In this document: in pieces, positions 19,127 to 28,710 of the stretch
Layout: the number at the start of each line of letters is the position of its first letter
Position numbering within the stretch: position 1 is the stretch's first letter
Position numbers and translations under genes: made by a program
The notes under the pieces: model-generated
What the model was told of the DNA's origin: nothing
What the model saw: the letters and a program-made list of their open reading frames with translations, nothing else
Database searches by the model: none
Assembly: GCF_003390325.1 (NCBI RefSeq)
Contig: NZ_QUOK01000008.1
Span: forward strand, 62,001 to 126,000
Reading direction: 5' to 3'
From: Rhodohalobacter sp. SW132
Lineage (GTDB): Bacteria; Bacteroidota; Rhodothermia; Balneolales; Balneolaceae
Length of the DNA stretch: 64,000 bases

Positions 19127-20563
19127 TTAATTTTTTTGTTGTTTTGTTAGCAGGCTCACACATATAAATGCAATTGCCGACATTGTAATTCCAAATACAT
19201 TGGGGTCGAGATCATACGGCAGTTCAATTCCTGAATATCGCAAAGTTATGGTTGTGCTTCCACCTAAAATCATTGCAGCCATTGCTCCGGCAGGTGTACT
19301 TCTGCTCCAGTAAAGTGCCCCAATCACCGGCACAAAAAGGCCTGAAACCATAAATGCGTAGGAATCGAGCATCAGGTCTAATACGTTTTCCATTGTGGAA
19401 GCCAGCAGGAGAGCAAATGTTCCAATAATTAGAGTGGTAATTTGAGAAAGGCGGACAAAACGGCTGCTGTCTGAATTAAATTCTTTAAATCTGCCGATCA
19501 AATCTGTTACTACATTACCTGAGGATGCCATCAGGCAGCTATCTGCTGTAGAAAGAATTGCTGAAAAGTAGGCTGCCATCATAATTCCCAGAAAACCGAC
19601 CGGAAGTACAGTTCTGAGAAGCATGGGGAGGCCGGTTTCGGGATCTGTTGCGGAAATATCTGCAGCTCCCAGGTACGCGAACATCCCCTGATCGGCTGCA
19701 ACGCGTGCAAAAAGGCCCAGAAGCACTCCCAAAAAGGCCATGACGGGCCACTCGAAAAGTCCTGCAACATACCACGCTTTTTTTGCTGTTTTTTCATCAC
19801 GGCAAGCGTAGATCCGCTGGTAGAGGGTCATCCCCACAAACCAAATCGGTACGATTGTGACTGCCCAGTAAACCAAATCCTGCCAGCCAATATTGGTAAG
19901 GGTTAACATAGCCGGATCAACCGTTGCCCGGATCGCCTCCATTCCACCGATTTCAATATAAGCGATGGGAACTCCGACAAATATCAAACCGAACATCAAC
20001 AGCGTCCACTGAATGGTATCGGTATAGATTACGGCCTTTAAGCCACCCATTACCGTATAGACTACAGCCACAACGCCCATAATATAGAGTGCGGTCTGTA
20101 GTTCCAGATCCGCAAAAGTTCCGCTTGCGAGCTTCGCACCAGCGAGCATCTGAGAACTGGTGAAGCCTGCATATCCGATAGCAGATATAATGGCTGCAAC
20201 GAAAGCTACGTTTGCACTATAATAGTGGCCAAATATCTGCGGAAATGTGTATGCATTATCAAATGCGGGATTTTGTTTCACTTTAGGGATGAGAAAAACC
20301 GCCGCAAGCCAGGCGCCAATAAGGCCGGTAAACAGCATCCATGAACCGGAGAGACCCATAACAAATCCCAGTCCCCCAAGTCCGATTGAAAACCCTCCGC
20401 CAACATCTGTGGCAACTACTGAGAGCCCAATATGGAAACTGTTCATATTTCGTCCGCCGACATAATAGTCATCTCCTCCTTTGTTTCTCTGAAAGAAGAA
20501 ATAACCAAATGCCAGCAACCCGATTACGTAAATTATAAAGATCGATAAATCGATCGGATGCAT
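19127..20563 (-). CDS. Sodium:solute symporter (SSS family)
   Basis: A 478-residue inner-membrane transporter with about 13 hydrophobic segments. SSS hallmarks include DYYVGGRNMNSFHIGLSVVATDVGGG at the start, GYAGFTSSQMLAGAKLASG in TM4-5 and the sodium-site region AAYFSAILSTADSCLMASSGNVVTDL. It is the first gene of the operon and probably determines the nutrient handled by the following racemases and amidohydrolase; relatives carry amino acids, sugars, nucleosides or organic acids. No upstream gene is near, and the initiator tRNA lies on the opposite strand 280 bp away, so the promoter should lie in 20564-20840. Confidence 0.92.
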   Translation of the reverse strand: MHPIDLSIFIIYVIGLLAFGYFFFQRNKGGDDYYVGGRNMNSFHIGLSVVATDVGGGFSIGLGGLGFVMGLSGSWMLFTGLIGAWLAAVFLIPKVKQNPAFDNAYTFPQIFGHYYSANVAFVAAIISAIGYAGFTSSQMLAGAKLASGTFADLELQTALYIMGVVAVVYTVMGGLKAVIYTDTIQWTLLMFGLIFVGVPIAYIEIGGMEAIRATVDPAMLTLTNIGWQDLVYWAVTIVPIWFVGMTLYQRIYACRDEKTAKKAWYVAGLFEWPVMAFLGVLLGLFARVAADQGMFAYLGAADISATDPETGLPMLLRTVLPVGFLGIMMAAYFSAILSTADSCLMASSGNVVTDLIGRFKEFNSDSSRFVRLSQITTLIIGTFALLLASTMENVLDLMLDSYAFMVSGLFVPVIGALYWSRSTPAGAMAAMILGGSTTITLRYSGIELPYDLDPNVFGITMSAIAFICVSLLTKQQKN

Positions 20564-20844
20564 CAGATGCTGTTATTTTACTCTGTTTCAATGCAGTGGC
20601 ATAACTACGGACTTATCGACTTGGAATCAAATTTTATTAAGGTTTATACGTTAATGAATGCACTATTAATCTACTTCTACTACTAACCGGAGTATTTAGA
20701 TAGAATCTTTAGCTGTGGCCTTGATAGAAAATAAAATCAAATCAGCTATTGATAATGTATCATAAATACTCGTATCTTAGGGATCTGATTGAGTATTGGC
20801 GCAGATGAAAGCGCAGAGTTAGATGCTCGGTTAAATTGTTACAT

Positions 20845-20917
<73 letters not shown>

Positions 20918-20922
20918 CTTTT

Positions 20923-20960
20923 AAAAGGCTTGGTCGTTGCAAAACGGTCAAGCCTTTTTT
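20923..20960 (+). terminator. Rho-independent terminator of tRNA-fMet
   Basis: Left arm aaaaggcttg at 20923-20932 pairs with caagccttttt at 20949 onward, and the inner bases gtcg/cggt can extend the stem. The right arm runs into six T residues. Confidence 0.85.
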
Positions 20961-20995
20961 GTTTTTATGCTTCATCATTTTGATACAATGATTTC

Positions 20996-21124
20996 GTGGT
21001 AGCTCGTCGGGCTCTTATCCGCCAGTTGGCGGACGTAGGTTCCCGCATAGCGATCCCTTCGGGAGAATCCTACCCCCACTACTTTAGAAAGGCTCAATTG
21101 CTCTCATGCAGTTGAGCCTTTTTA
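20996..21124 (+). repeat. Degenerate tRNA-fMet-like repeat unit 1 with its own terminator
   Basis: The 3' D-arm and 5' anticodon arm of the upstream tRNA (ggtagctcgtcgggctc) are copied here, but the anticodon and its 3' strand are replaced by ttatccgccagttggcggac, which contains its own GTCCGCC-like palindrome. The T-arm start gtaggttc is then interrupted by an insert of about 22 bp with the hairpin atcccttcgggaga before the T-arm resumes as gaatcctaccccc. A hairpin (aaaggctcaa...ttgagcctttt, about 21088-21123) follows, matching the position of the terminator after the genuine tRNA. The 5' acceptor half is absent, so this is not a functional tRNA. Confidence 0.8.
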
Positions 21125-21138
21125 TTTTAGATAAGTGA

Positions 21139-21248
21139 TTTGGGGTAGCTCATCGGGCTCTTATCCGCCGGCTGGCGGACGTAGTCCGAACCCTACCCCA
21201 CCAATTTTGAATAGAATCATTGCTCTCAAAATTATTTGAGCTTTTTTA
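21139..21248 (+). repeat. Degenerate tRNA-fMet-like repeat unit 2 with its own hairpin
   Basis: Starts ggggtagctcatcgggctc, continues with the same ttatccgccggctggcggac block as the first copy, then a short T-arm remnant gtagtccgaaccctacccc without the 22-bp insert. A weak hairpin gctctcaaaattatttgagctttttt at about 21222-21247 follows. It shares the left junction tgattt with unit 1, so these two copies probably duplicated from each other. Confidence 0.75.
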
Positions 21249-21331
21249 CATTAATCCAGAGTTCTATTTCAAAATTTAATTAAAAATTGACATTATTCAT
21301 CAAACCCAGGTTTTAACAAAGAGAGAAGGGA

Positions 21332-21590
21332 GTGGAAAAACAACATACCGTATACGTCTTACATTCTGAGAAATATGATAAGATTTACATCGGTAGATCT
21401 ACAAAATTTTCCTGAGAGATTTAAATCTCACAATGAGTTAGGCAAGAAAGGGTGGACGATCAAATTTCGACCTTGGATTATCGTGCATACAGAAAATTTT
21501 GATGAAAAGGCCGATGCAATAAAAAGGGAAAAAGAGTTGAAGTCTGCCCGAGGACGTCGATTGTTTCGATCTCATATTTTGGGACAGTAG
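21332..21590 (+). pseudogene. Small GIY-YIG nuclease gene, frameshifted
   Basis: The 5' part reads from GTG at 21332 in one frame as VEKQHTVYVLHSEKYDKIYIGRSTKF, which is a standard GIY-YIG start (YVL followed by YIG). It runs into TGA at 21413. The remaining domain is in another frame from about 21410 to the TAG at 21588-21590 and reads PERFKSHNELGKKGW and later EKADAIKREKELKSARGRRL, the normal second half including the conserved Arg and Glu-rich helix. One extra T in the run at 21407-21410 explains the break. The total would be about 86 residues. The stop codon lies inside the D-arm of the next tRNA-like repeat. Loss of function looks recent because the remainder is intact. Confidence 0.8.
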
Positions 21591-21713
21591 CTCGCCGGGC
21601 TCTTATCCGCCGGCTGGTGGACGTTGGTTCTCGCATAGCGATCCCTTCGGGAGAATCCTACCCCCGCCACTTTAGAAAAGCCTGATCGTATATAGCGGTC
21701 AGGCTTTTTTTGT
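21584..21713 (+). repeat. Degenerate tRNA-fMet-like repeat unit 3 with its own terminator
   Basis: Reads cagtagctcgccgggctcttatccgccggctggtggacgttggttc in two parts, followed by the same insert as unit 1 (cgcatagcgatcccttcggga) and the T-arm end gaatcctacccccgcca, which here retains the genuine tRNA 3' end better than units 1 and 2. The hairpin aaaagcctgatcg...cggtcaggcttttttt at about 21676-21710 follows. Its arms differ from those of the tRNA's terminator but preserve pairing. The GIY-YIG stop codon is part of this unit. Confidence 0.8.
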
Positions 21714-21851
21714 TTATAGGTAGGTTAAACAAATCCAGACGCTGTTGTTGCGAAGCAGTTTTTCGCGGTTACATGGTGTCCAATATCACTCACATATCTC
21801 TTGTATATCTTTCTTTTCCCGAGTTCGACACTGGGACACCTAAGTATTCAA

Positions 21852-23027
21852 TTATGGAGTTAGCACAACTTTCACGCAGCTATCTTTCTTATCTCTGAAT
21901 AGTTTATAGGCTTCCGGTGCATCTTCCAGTTTAAGCTGATGAGTTATGATGAATGACGGATCAATTTCATCATTGGCGATTTTTTCCAGTAGTGGCTTTA
22001 AGTAATGTTGCACATGAGTTTGTCCCATTTTGAATGTTAGTGCTTTATTCATGGCACTGCCGATTGGAAAAGCGTTAACGGGTCCTACATACACTCCCGG
22101 TATGGATATTGTGCCGCCTTTTTTACAGCACTGGATCATCTGCTGCAGTACGTAGGGTTTTGCAACATCGAGATGTGCTTTTCCCATTGCTTTATCTTTG
22201 ATGCTGCGAATCGTGCTTCCACCGTGAGCTTCCGCCCCTACAGCATCGATACAGCAATCCGGGCCCCGTCCATCCGTCATCGCCATCAAGGTTTCATAAA
22301 TTTCAGAAGGATCCGTTGAATGGATGATTTCAGCATCGCACATCTCTTTTGCCATTTTTAATCTTTCCGGAACTCTGTCTATGGCAATAACCCTTTCTGC
22401 TCCTAACATCCATGCGCTTTTAATGGCAAACTGACCTACCGGACCACATCCCCAGACGGCAACAATATCACCAGGTGTGATATCTGCATTTTCAGCAGCC
22501 ATGTATCCTGTTGGAAAAATATCTGAAAGAAACAGAACTTTATCATCTGAAAGAGAGTCCGGTACTTTTACAGGGCCAATATCTGCGTAAGGAACCCGAA
22601 CATATTCAGCCTGCCCACCTGAAAAACCGCCTAACATATGTGAAAATCCAAACAAACCGGCGGGTGAGTGGCCCATTACTTCGATAGCCTGATCTGCATT
22701 GGGATTACTATTATCGCAAAGTGAAAACAAACTTTCACCGCAAAAATGACAGAGTCCGCAAGATATTGTAAAAGGTACAACTACCCTGTCACCTTTTTTT
22801 AGTGTCGTCACCTCTTTCCCAACGTCTACAACTTCTCCCATAAATTCGTGGCCAAGTATATCACCCTCTTCCATGGTAGGCATCAAGCCGCTCAAGAGGT
22901 GTAAATCAGATCCGCAAATAGCTGTTGACGTAACTTTTAAAATAACATCTCCCGCTTGATGTAATTCAGGATCCGGGACATTGTCTATTCGAACATCGTT
23001 TTTTCCATGCCAGCATAAAGCTTTCAT
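21852..23027 (-). CDS. Zinc-dependent alcohol dehydrogenase (formaldehyde-dehydrogenase-like MDR)
   Basis: A 391-residue medium-chain dehydrogenase. Catalytic zinc ligands are Cys38 in ICGSD and His60-Glu61 in GHEF; the structural zinc loop has Cys90, Cys93, Cys96 and Cys104 in [16 protein letters not shown]. The Rossmann motif is [15 protein letters not shown] and the acidic residue of the NAD site is in [11 protein letters not shown]. The long insert with DAVGAEAHG and the VQQMI-like segment match the glutathione-independent formaldehyde dehydrogenase-like branch. It is monocistronic, facing into the tRNA-repeat region. Oxidation of an alcohol or aldehyde adduct with NAD is expected; the substrate is not determined. 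Confidence 0.9.
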   Translation of the reverse strand: MKALCWHGKNDVRIDNVPDPELHQAGDVILKVTSTAICGSDLHLLSGLMPTMEEGDILGHEFMGEVVDVGKEVTTLKKGDRVVVPFTISCGLCHFCGESLFSLCDNSNPNADQAIEVMGHSPAGLFGFSHMLGGFSGGQAEYVRVPYADIGPVKVPDSLSDDKVLFLSDIFPTGYMAAENADITPGDIVAVWGCGPVGQFAIKSAWMLGAERVIAIDRVPERLKMAKEMCDAEIIHSTDPSEIYETLMAMTDGRGPDCCIDAVGAEAHGGSTIRSIKDKAMGKAHLDVAKPYVLQQMIQCCKKGGTISIPGVYVGPVNAFPIGSAMNKALTFKMGQTHVQHYLKPLLEKIANDEIDPSFIITHQLKLEDAPEAYKLFRDKKDSCVKVVLTP

Positions 23028-23427
23028 TAGTTTTGGGTTTTATTCAGTTTCAAGTTGTATACACCGTGTTTCGTGTTGATGGCAAACATCAATCCGATCG
23101 GTATCGGTATCTGTGATAAATCTTCTTTCATAAATGCTCTCTAATCTCAGTATGGATGTTAATGTGAAGATTTGCCACAAAATTTGTGTTACACGATTAT
23201 CAGTTTTCCTTACAGATGTATAGCCTTGAAATGCACTTTATAAAATTACATGCCATGTGGATTTACGAATCGCAGCGAATTTGAAAATCATTACTTCATG
23301 GTTTGTGGATCCCATCGGCGGTTGAATTCACAAGCCGCCTTCATTTTTTCAACATAATTCGTGACCAAAAAAAAAGCCGATCCTGTTGAGGAATCGGCTT
23401 TTTTAAATTGTTTATTTATTTATGTGA
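23028..23427. other. Intergenic region upstream of the alcohol dehydrogenase
   Basis: About 400 bp. Apart from the terminator at its left-hand neighbour's end (23367-23404) I see no gene. It must include the promoter of the alcohol dehydrogenase near 23030-23100. Confidence 0.4.
23367..23404. terminator. Bidirectional Rho-independent terminator
   Basis: Nine-base arms aaagccgat (23373-23381) and atcggcttt (23393-23401), with an A run on the left and a T run on the right, so it can stop transcription on either strand. It lies 24 bp past the stop of the SusD-like gene on the minus strand. Confidence 0.85.
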
Positions 23428-24885
23428 TTAATTCACATCCCACCAGAGCCTGGTATCCGGTGTGTCAGGGCCCTGTGCAGAAACAGCTTCATCGTAGTTT
23501 TCTTCGTTAATCTGCGATTCAGATGTTGGGTACGCCTGTCTTCTGGGGATTTCACCACTTTGGTTCAGTGGGAAATCGTGTGGCTCGAGCTCAGGATATC
23601 CAAGTCTTCTCCATTCTGCCCATGCTTCGTATCCGTTTGGATAAAGTGCCACCCATTTCTGAGTTCCAATTTTCTCCATCCAGCTACCGGAGTCGTAAGC
23701 GACTTCCGGGTTAGTTACGTAGTTCTGGAAGTCGCCTTCATCATATACATCCCACTGATTCCAGGAGGCTTCAATCGCATCCAGATAATAGGTTTCTGCA
23801 TCACCAGAGATCCAGCCTCTTTCAGCAGCTTCTGCCATGGCAAAATGAAGTTCTGAGACTGTAATTATGGGAAGTGGTGCATCTTGTGCACGAATGGCCA
23901 TACCGGGGAATGAAATAGACGCATTGGTAATATCTCCGGGATTCTCTACTGAATAAGGCATCCCCCTGATATTATCAAATGTAATCTCTTCACCCTCGGT
24001 ATAAAAGTCCGGAGCCGGATCACCATATCGTAACACACGGTGATCATCCAGATCTATCATGTAGTCTGCAAGTACATCAGAAAGGGCATAATCTGTACGC
24101 GTTATGAACCGTGCAAACCATGGATTCTGATTGGCTGCTTCCGCAAGATGCGGATACATCACATCTTCCGTGATCACTCCGCTGTTGATTGCATCAGCAA
24201 ATTCTGTAGCCGCAAGACCAGACTGATTGGTATCAGCCATGCGAAGGGCCACTCTTGCGCGAATACTGTTTGCGAATATCGCCCAGGCATCCATATCCCC
24301 ATTAAAGATGATATCGCCATTCACGCCAGCTCCCCCATCCATTTGATCTACGGCTTCATTCAGTTCATTTATGATATCCAGGTAAATGGCTTCCTGGGAA
24401 TCATATGAAGGGCTGAAGTTTTCGCTGCCCTGGAGTGCATCAGAGTAAGGGAGCATTCCCCATCGATCTGTCATCATATGGTAATAGTATGCCTTCAGAA
24501 TTCTTGCAACGGCTAACTGATTGTTGTTGCTTCCGCCTGAAAGGGCATCATCCCTTGTCTCTTCATTTGTATTCAGGTCAATGATGGTTTGCAGATCCAT
24601 CAAAGGCCCGGTATACCATCCGTTAAAATTGGATGTGGTCGTAGAGTACCGGGAATCGTCATCATATTGGGTTTCTGCCATATACTGAACCCAAAGGTTC
24701 CCGATTACGGCCCCGGAAACACTGCTAAGATCGCGCTGAACATTTGTAAGAAGCAGTTCGGTTCTCACCTGTGACGGATTGTTGGGGTCCACATTCAGAC
24801 TCCCAAAATCATCACAAGCAACCAGCAGCAGAATACCTGCTGCTATCGCAACTGCTTTACTTATTGTTGGTTTAAGAATATTCAT
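23428..24885 (-). CDS. SusD/RagB-family nutrient-binding outer-membrane lipoprotein (SusD-like_2 type)
   Basis: A 485-residue lipoprotein with lipobox LVAC (Cys24) followed by DDFGSLNVDPNNPSQV, the typical N-terminus of this branch. Helical repeats include ARILKAYYYHMMTDRWGMLPYSDAL and the C-terminal signature KWVALYPNGYEAWAEWRRLGYP is nearly the textbook motif. The gene follows the SusC gene by 23 bp and ends at a strong terminator, making a two-gene operon. It should bind nutrient at the surface over the SusC channel. The substrate is unknown. It is about 60 residues shorter than the SusD-like protein at 8.7 kb. Confidence 0.94.
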   Translation of the reverse strand: MNILKPTISKAVAIAAGILLLVACDDFGSLNVDPNNPSQVRTELLLTNVQRDLSSVSGAVIGNLWVQYMAETQYDDDSRYSTTTSNFNGWYTGPLMDLQTIIDLNTNEETRDDALSGGSNNNQLAVARILKAYYYHMMTDRWGMLPYSDALQGSENFSPSYDSQEAIYLDIINELNEAVDQMDGGAGVNGDIIFNGDMDAWAIFANSIRARVALRMADTNQSGLAATEFADAINSGVITEDVMYPHLAEAANQNPWFARFITRTDYALSDVLADYMIDLDDHRVLRYGDPAPDFYTEGEEITFDNIRGMPYSVENPGDITNASISFPGMAIRAQDAPLPIITVSELHFAMAEAAERGWISGDAETYYLDAIEASWNQWDVYDEGDFQNYVTNPEVAYDSGSWMEKIGTQKWVALYPNGYEAWAEWRRLGYPELEPHDFPLNQSGEIPRRQAYPTSESQINEENYDEAVSAQGPDTPDTRLWWDVN

Positions 24886-24908
24886 AATAATATATGTTTA
24901 TAAGATTT

Positions 24909-27900
24909 TTAGAAGCTCAAATTGATATTAAAACCAATTGTTCGTGTTGGTGGCAGTCCGCCGCCTTCCCAGAATGCAAAACCGTTTGCATTATTCTGAA
25001 TGATGGATGGATCAATACCGTCAACGCTGGAGTAGAGCAGAAATGCATTCTGAATATCAAGTGAAACACTGGCCCGTTGCAGCGGCAGATTCGCAAGGAA
25101 TTCTGAAGGCAAATTGTAGGTCAGTTTGATTTCACGAAGTTTGAGATAGCTTGCATCATAAATCCACTCCTCTTTTATATTAAACATATATGGATAGTGC
25201 AATGACGCCTGGTAAAGGTATGCCACTTCATTTCCATCAGGATTCACCCCTTCAACAAGTACACCTCCTGAATTTGAAGCCGCATCGTTGAGCGGTACGA
25301 ATGCAACAGCTTCGCCTGCAGAATTAACTACGGGGTTACGCAGCGGGTTTCCAAGCGTATTGTTTCCAACAGTTTCTGCTCCCAGTCCGGAGTATGCATT
25401 GAACATTTTTGTAAGACTGTAGAACTGCCCGCCTTTTTGGTAATCGAAGAATGTTCCAAGTGAGAAGTTTCTGTAGTTCACATCCATTCGGAATCCACCT
25501 GTCCAATCCGGTAAAATATTCCCAAGATCTTTGTTGGTTTCAATTGCATACCGGCCATTGTCGTTTACGATACGCTGTCCGGTTTCTTCATGGATTGCAA
25601 AACCACCATATCCGCCGGTAGTTACAATATTACCCCACTCACGACCTTCTTCAGCATACAGAGCTGCACCGAAGAATCCGCTTTCAAGCAATCGGGTTGT
25701 AATGCCTTCTGCAAGTTCATCAACCTGTGCGTTCGAGGTTGCCCAGTTTAATCCAAGATCCACATTCCAGTTTTGGTTTTGAAACACAGTGGAACCGAGC
25801 GATACTTCCCAACCGGTTGTTGTAAATTTACCTGCATTCACAACAGCCTGGCTAAATCCGGCAGCACCAGGAACCTGCAAACTAAGAATTTCATCTTCGC
25901 GAATAGAATTGAAATAGTTTACATCGGTTCTGAGATTACCGTTAAAGAACCGTAAGTCAATTCCAACCTCATAATCTGTTGAGATTGCCGGACGAAGCTG
26001 ATTGTTGTTCAGCGTGTTCGGTACGGTCTGAGTCGGATTATTCCCATATGGGGTACTTGTGCTAAAGGTCTGGAAAATCTGGTATGGATCGAGATCGTTT
26101 CCAACTTGCGCTAACGACGCCCGCAGTTTACCAAATGATAATACATCCTGATTTGCAAAAACATCGAACTCAGTAAACACCAAACTACTGGAAAGGCTAT
26201 AGTAGAGGTAAGAGTTATCATTAGCAGGTAGAGCTGAAGACCAGTCATTTCTCACAGAACCTTCAAGGTAAATCAGATCTCTGAAACCAACGGTTAAGTT
26301 ACCATAGAGGCTTCTTACATCTTTTTCAGACTTGAAATTTGAAACATTTGGTCTGTCGATGGATGCATCAATGTTATAGAAGTTTGGTGTTGAGAGTCCA
26401 CCCGCTGTCTGCTGAATCAGTGAACTGTATCGTTCCTGTCTTATATTGGCCCCTAAATAGGTATTGAAAGAGAAATCTTCATAATTCTCTTCAAACTGAA
26501 GTCCGGCTTCATAGTTTACTTCACGCCGTGTTCGCTGGGCAATGTAAAACCAATCCTGCTCAAGTCCACCAGACGCAATTCTATCTTCTGCAGTAAAACT
26601 GTACGTATCCAGGTGCAGCTTACCGATCAACTCAAGATTGTCCAGCACATTATAGGAAAGAGAGTAGTTCCCAAAAATTCTGTCTCGCGAATCAGTTGAA
26701 GTATTTTCATTGATGGAGAAGAACGGGCTATCCCAATAGAGTGGTCTGAGGTCGGTATTCGACCGGATATTCCACGAGGTTGGAGTTCCGTCTGCGGTTC
26801 GGTATTCACGGAGCATGTCCATATTAAGCTGTCGCTGAAACCACTGATTGAACGACTGCATCGGGTTTCCCTGAGCCGGAGAATAACCTTGCGCCGGCCG
26901 GCCTTCACCGCTTGTATTCACGTAATTGAATGCAACACGTGAATTAAACCTATCGGTGTGCGATAATGCTCCGTTAAAGTTTATAGCAGTTCTATCAATT
27001 TGTGAATTTGGAATTACTCCATTGTGTGTCGTGTGGTTTAATGCAGCGCGAAAAGAGCTGTTTTCTGATCCGCCTGTAATAGCCAGTGAATTGGACAAAC
27101 GTACACCTGTATCAAAGAACTCCCGAACATTGTCCGGTTGAGGATTCAGGGCTACTTCACGGCCATAATCACTTTGTCCGTCTCCTGTAAAATCGTGATC
27201 AAACCATGACCACCAGGGGCGATACATCCGGCCATCCATTCGGGGGCCCCAGCTTTCATCAGCTGCGTAGTTTAATCCGTTATAGGTTCCTCCGGTTACG
27301 GGATCCGTATACTCAATAAAGTTCTGATTGTATCCGCCGGCATATTCATTTTGATAATCGGGGAGCAGACTCACATTTTCAAAATAGGTACTGTTTGAAT
27401 AATCTACCTGGATTCGCTGAGCTTCTCCCATCTGACCGCTTCTGGTTGTTATAAGAACCACACCATTTGAAGCCCGGTTTCCGTAAAGAGCTGATGCAGC
27501 CGCACCTTTCAGTACTGAAATCGATTCAACATTTTGGATATTTAAATCAGACATCAGATTTCCAAGGTCACGACCCCGGGCATTTCCACCGCCTGATATC
27601 AAAAATGAGCTGTTATCCATGGGTGTACCGTCAATCACAAAAAGAGGCTGGCCATCCGAAAGTCCGTTTGCACCACGAATCCGGATACGCTCTGAACCGC
27701 CGATATTTGCTCCGGAAGATCCAACAACCTGGACACCCGAAACCTGGCCTGATAATGCGCCGACAATGTTATTTCTGTCGGTTCGCGAAACCACATCACC
27801 TGAAATCTCCTGAATAGAGTATCCGAGTGATCGTTCTTCTCTCTGGACTCCGAAAGCTGTAACCACAACATCGTCTAACAAGCGAAGATCCGGGCTCAGT

Positions 27901-28196
27901 TCGAACTCAAAGGAAGTGTTGTTTGCATTTACAGTTACTTCTTCCTGAATAGGTCGATATCCAACCGAAGTAATGCGAAACGTATAGGTTCCGTGCTCAA
28001 CATTGTTGATTTCAAAATATCCATCGAAGTTGGCAGCATCACCACGTTGCAATTCTACTATGTAGATATTTGCCTGCGGGACTGGCTCACCTGTCTCCGA
28101 ATCCGTTATCGTGCCTGATATGTTGCTCGTCTGTGCAAAAACGAACGGGACCGAAATCAGACTCACGGCCGTGAAAAGAAGTAGCTTCTTCAGCAT
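24909..28196 (-). CDS. SusC/RagA-family TonB-linked outer-membrane protein
   Basis: A 1095-residue SusC protein. The ATG has GAGG six bases upstream, as for the SusC at 10.4 kb. The signal peptide ends VFAQ (about residue 22). A carboxypeptidase-like domain (ISGTITDSETGEPVPQANIYI) and plug (VVTAFGVQREERSLGYSIQEI, LFVIDGTPMDN, ISVLKGAAASALYGNRASNGVVLI) precede the barrel, which ends IGFNINLSF. The N-terminal half is closely related to that of the SusC at 10.4-13.6 kb (same VVTAFG-QR-R-LGY block), so the two systems are probably paralogous. The SusD-like gene follows directly. Confidence 0.95.
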   Translation of the reverse strand: MLKKLLLFTAVSLISVPFVFAQTSNISGTITDSETGEPVPQANIYIVELQRGDAANFDGYFEINNVEHGTYTFRITSVGYRPIQEEVTVNANNTSFEFELSPDLRLLDDVVVTAFGVQREERSLGYSIQEISGDVVSRTDRNNIVGALSGQVSGVQVVGSSGANIGGSERIRIRGANGLSDGQPLFVIDGTPMDNSSFLISGGGNARGRDLGNLMSDLNIQNVESISVLKGAAASALYGNRASNGVVLITTRSGQMGEAQRIQVDYSNSTYFENVSLLPDYQNEYAGGYNQNFIEYTDPVTGGTYNGLNYAADESWGPRMDGRMYRPWWSWFDHDFTGDGQSDYGREVALNPQPDNVREFFDTGVRLSNSLAITGGSENSSFRAALNHTTHNGVIPNSQIDRTAINFNGALSHTDRFNSRVAFNYVNTSGEGRPAQGYSPAQGNPMQSFNQWFQRQLNMDMLREYRTADGTPTSWNIRSNTDLRPLYWDSPFFSINENTSTDSRDRIFGNYSLSYNVLDNLELIGKLHLDTYSFTAEDRIASGGLEQDWFYIAQRTRREVNYEAGLQFEENYEDFSFNTYLGANIRQERYSSLIQQTAGGLSTPNFYNIDASIDRPNVSNFKSEKDVRSLYGNLTVGFRDLIYLEGSVRNDWSSALPANDNSYLYYSLSSSLVFTEFDVFANQDVLSFGKLRASLAQVGNDLDPYQIFQTFSTSTPYGNNPTQTVPNTLNNNQLRPAISTDYEVGIDLRFFNGNLRTDVNYFNSIREDEILSLQVPGAAGFSQAVVNAGKFTTTGWEVSLGSTVFQNQNWNVDLGLNWATSNAQVDELAEGITTRLLESGFFGAALYAEEGREWGNIVTTGGYGGFAIHEETGQRIVNDNGRYAIETNKDLGNILPDWTGGFRMDVNYRNFSLGTFFDYQKGGQFYSLTKMFNAYSGLGAETVGNNTLGNPLRNPVVNSAGEAVAFVPLNDAASNSGGVLVEGVNPDGNEVAYLYQASLHYPYMFNIKEEWIYDASYLKLREIKLTYNLPSEFLANLPLQRASVSLDIQNAFLLYSSVDGIDPSIIQNNANGFAFWEGGGLPPTRTIGFNINLSF

Positions 28197-28710
28197 ATGG
28201 TACCTCTAAATTACTTATGATTATAGTTACAATAGATTGACGGCATAATTGGAAAACTTGCGTAACTACCTTCCAGAAGTGCATTGTATTTTATCCCGGA
28301 TAAATTAGTCTTTTCGCATATTTTTTATCTTATACCGTCCCATCACCAATGTTAGTGCTTTTTAACAACTATTTAAAACTAATTTTTTATCTCAATTCAG
28401 AACAGGCCATATCTAATCAAAAAAAGCGTTTACATTCTGACAAATATTTCTCATATCCAATATCATACCCTGCTTTTTCCAGACTACAGAGAGTTACATC
28501 AAGACCTCCCCCACAAACCAGATAAAAATTAAATCGATAGCTTGTATCTTACATGACTTTTTACTGCCATTTGCTACTCTATCCTAAAATGATGCTTATC
28601 ATCTTCTTTAAACTTGATCCGCTTCCCCTAAAATCTTTCAAAATTCTCTGTCGCCCCTCCAACTTCTATTCGCTATCTTAGGGTTGTAAATTTTTATTAA
28701 ATGTAACTGC
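28197..28710. other. Divergent intergenic region between SusC and ornithine aminotransferase
   Basis: About 510 bp of AT-rich sequence that should hold promoters for both flanking genes. No coding frame, hairpin terminator or clear operator was recognised. Confidence 0.4.

Noticed and set aside
20996-21713. CRISPR-like repeated structure
   Set aside because: The repeats derive from a tRNA, are of unequal spacing and have no spacer-repeat regularity or cas genes.
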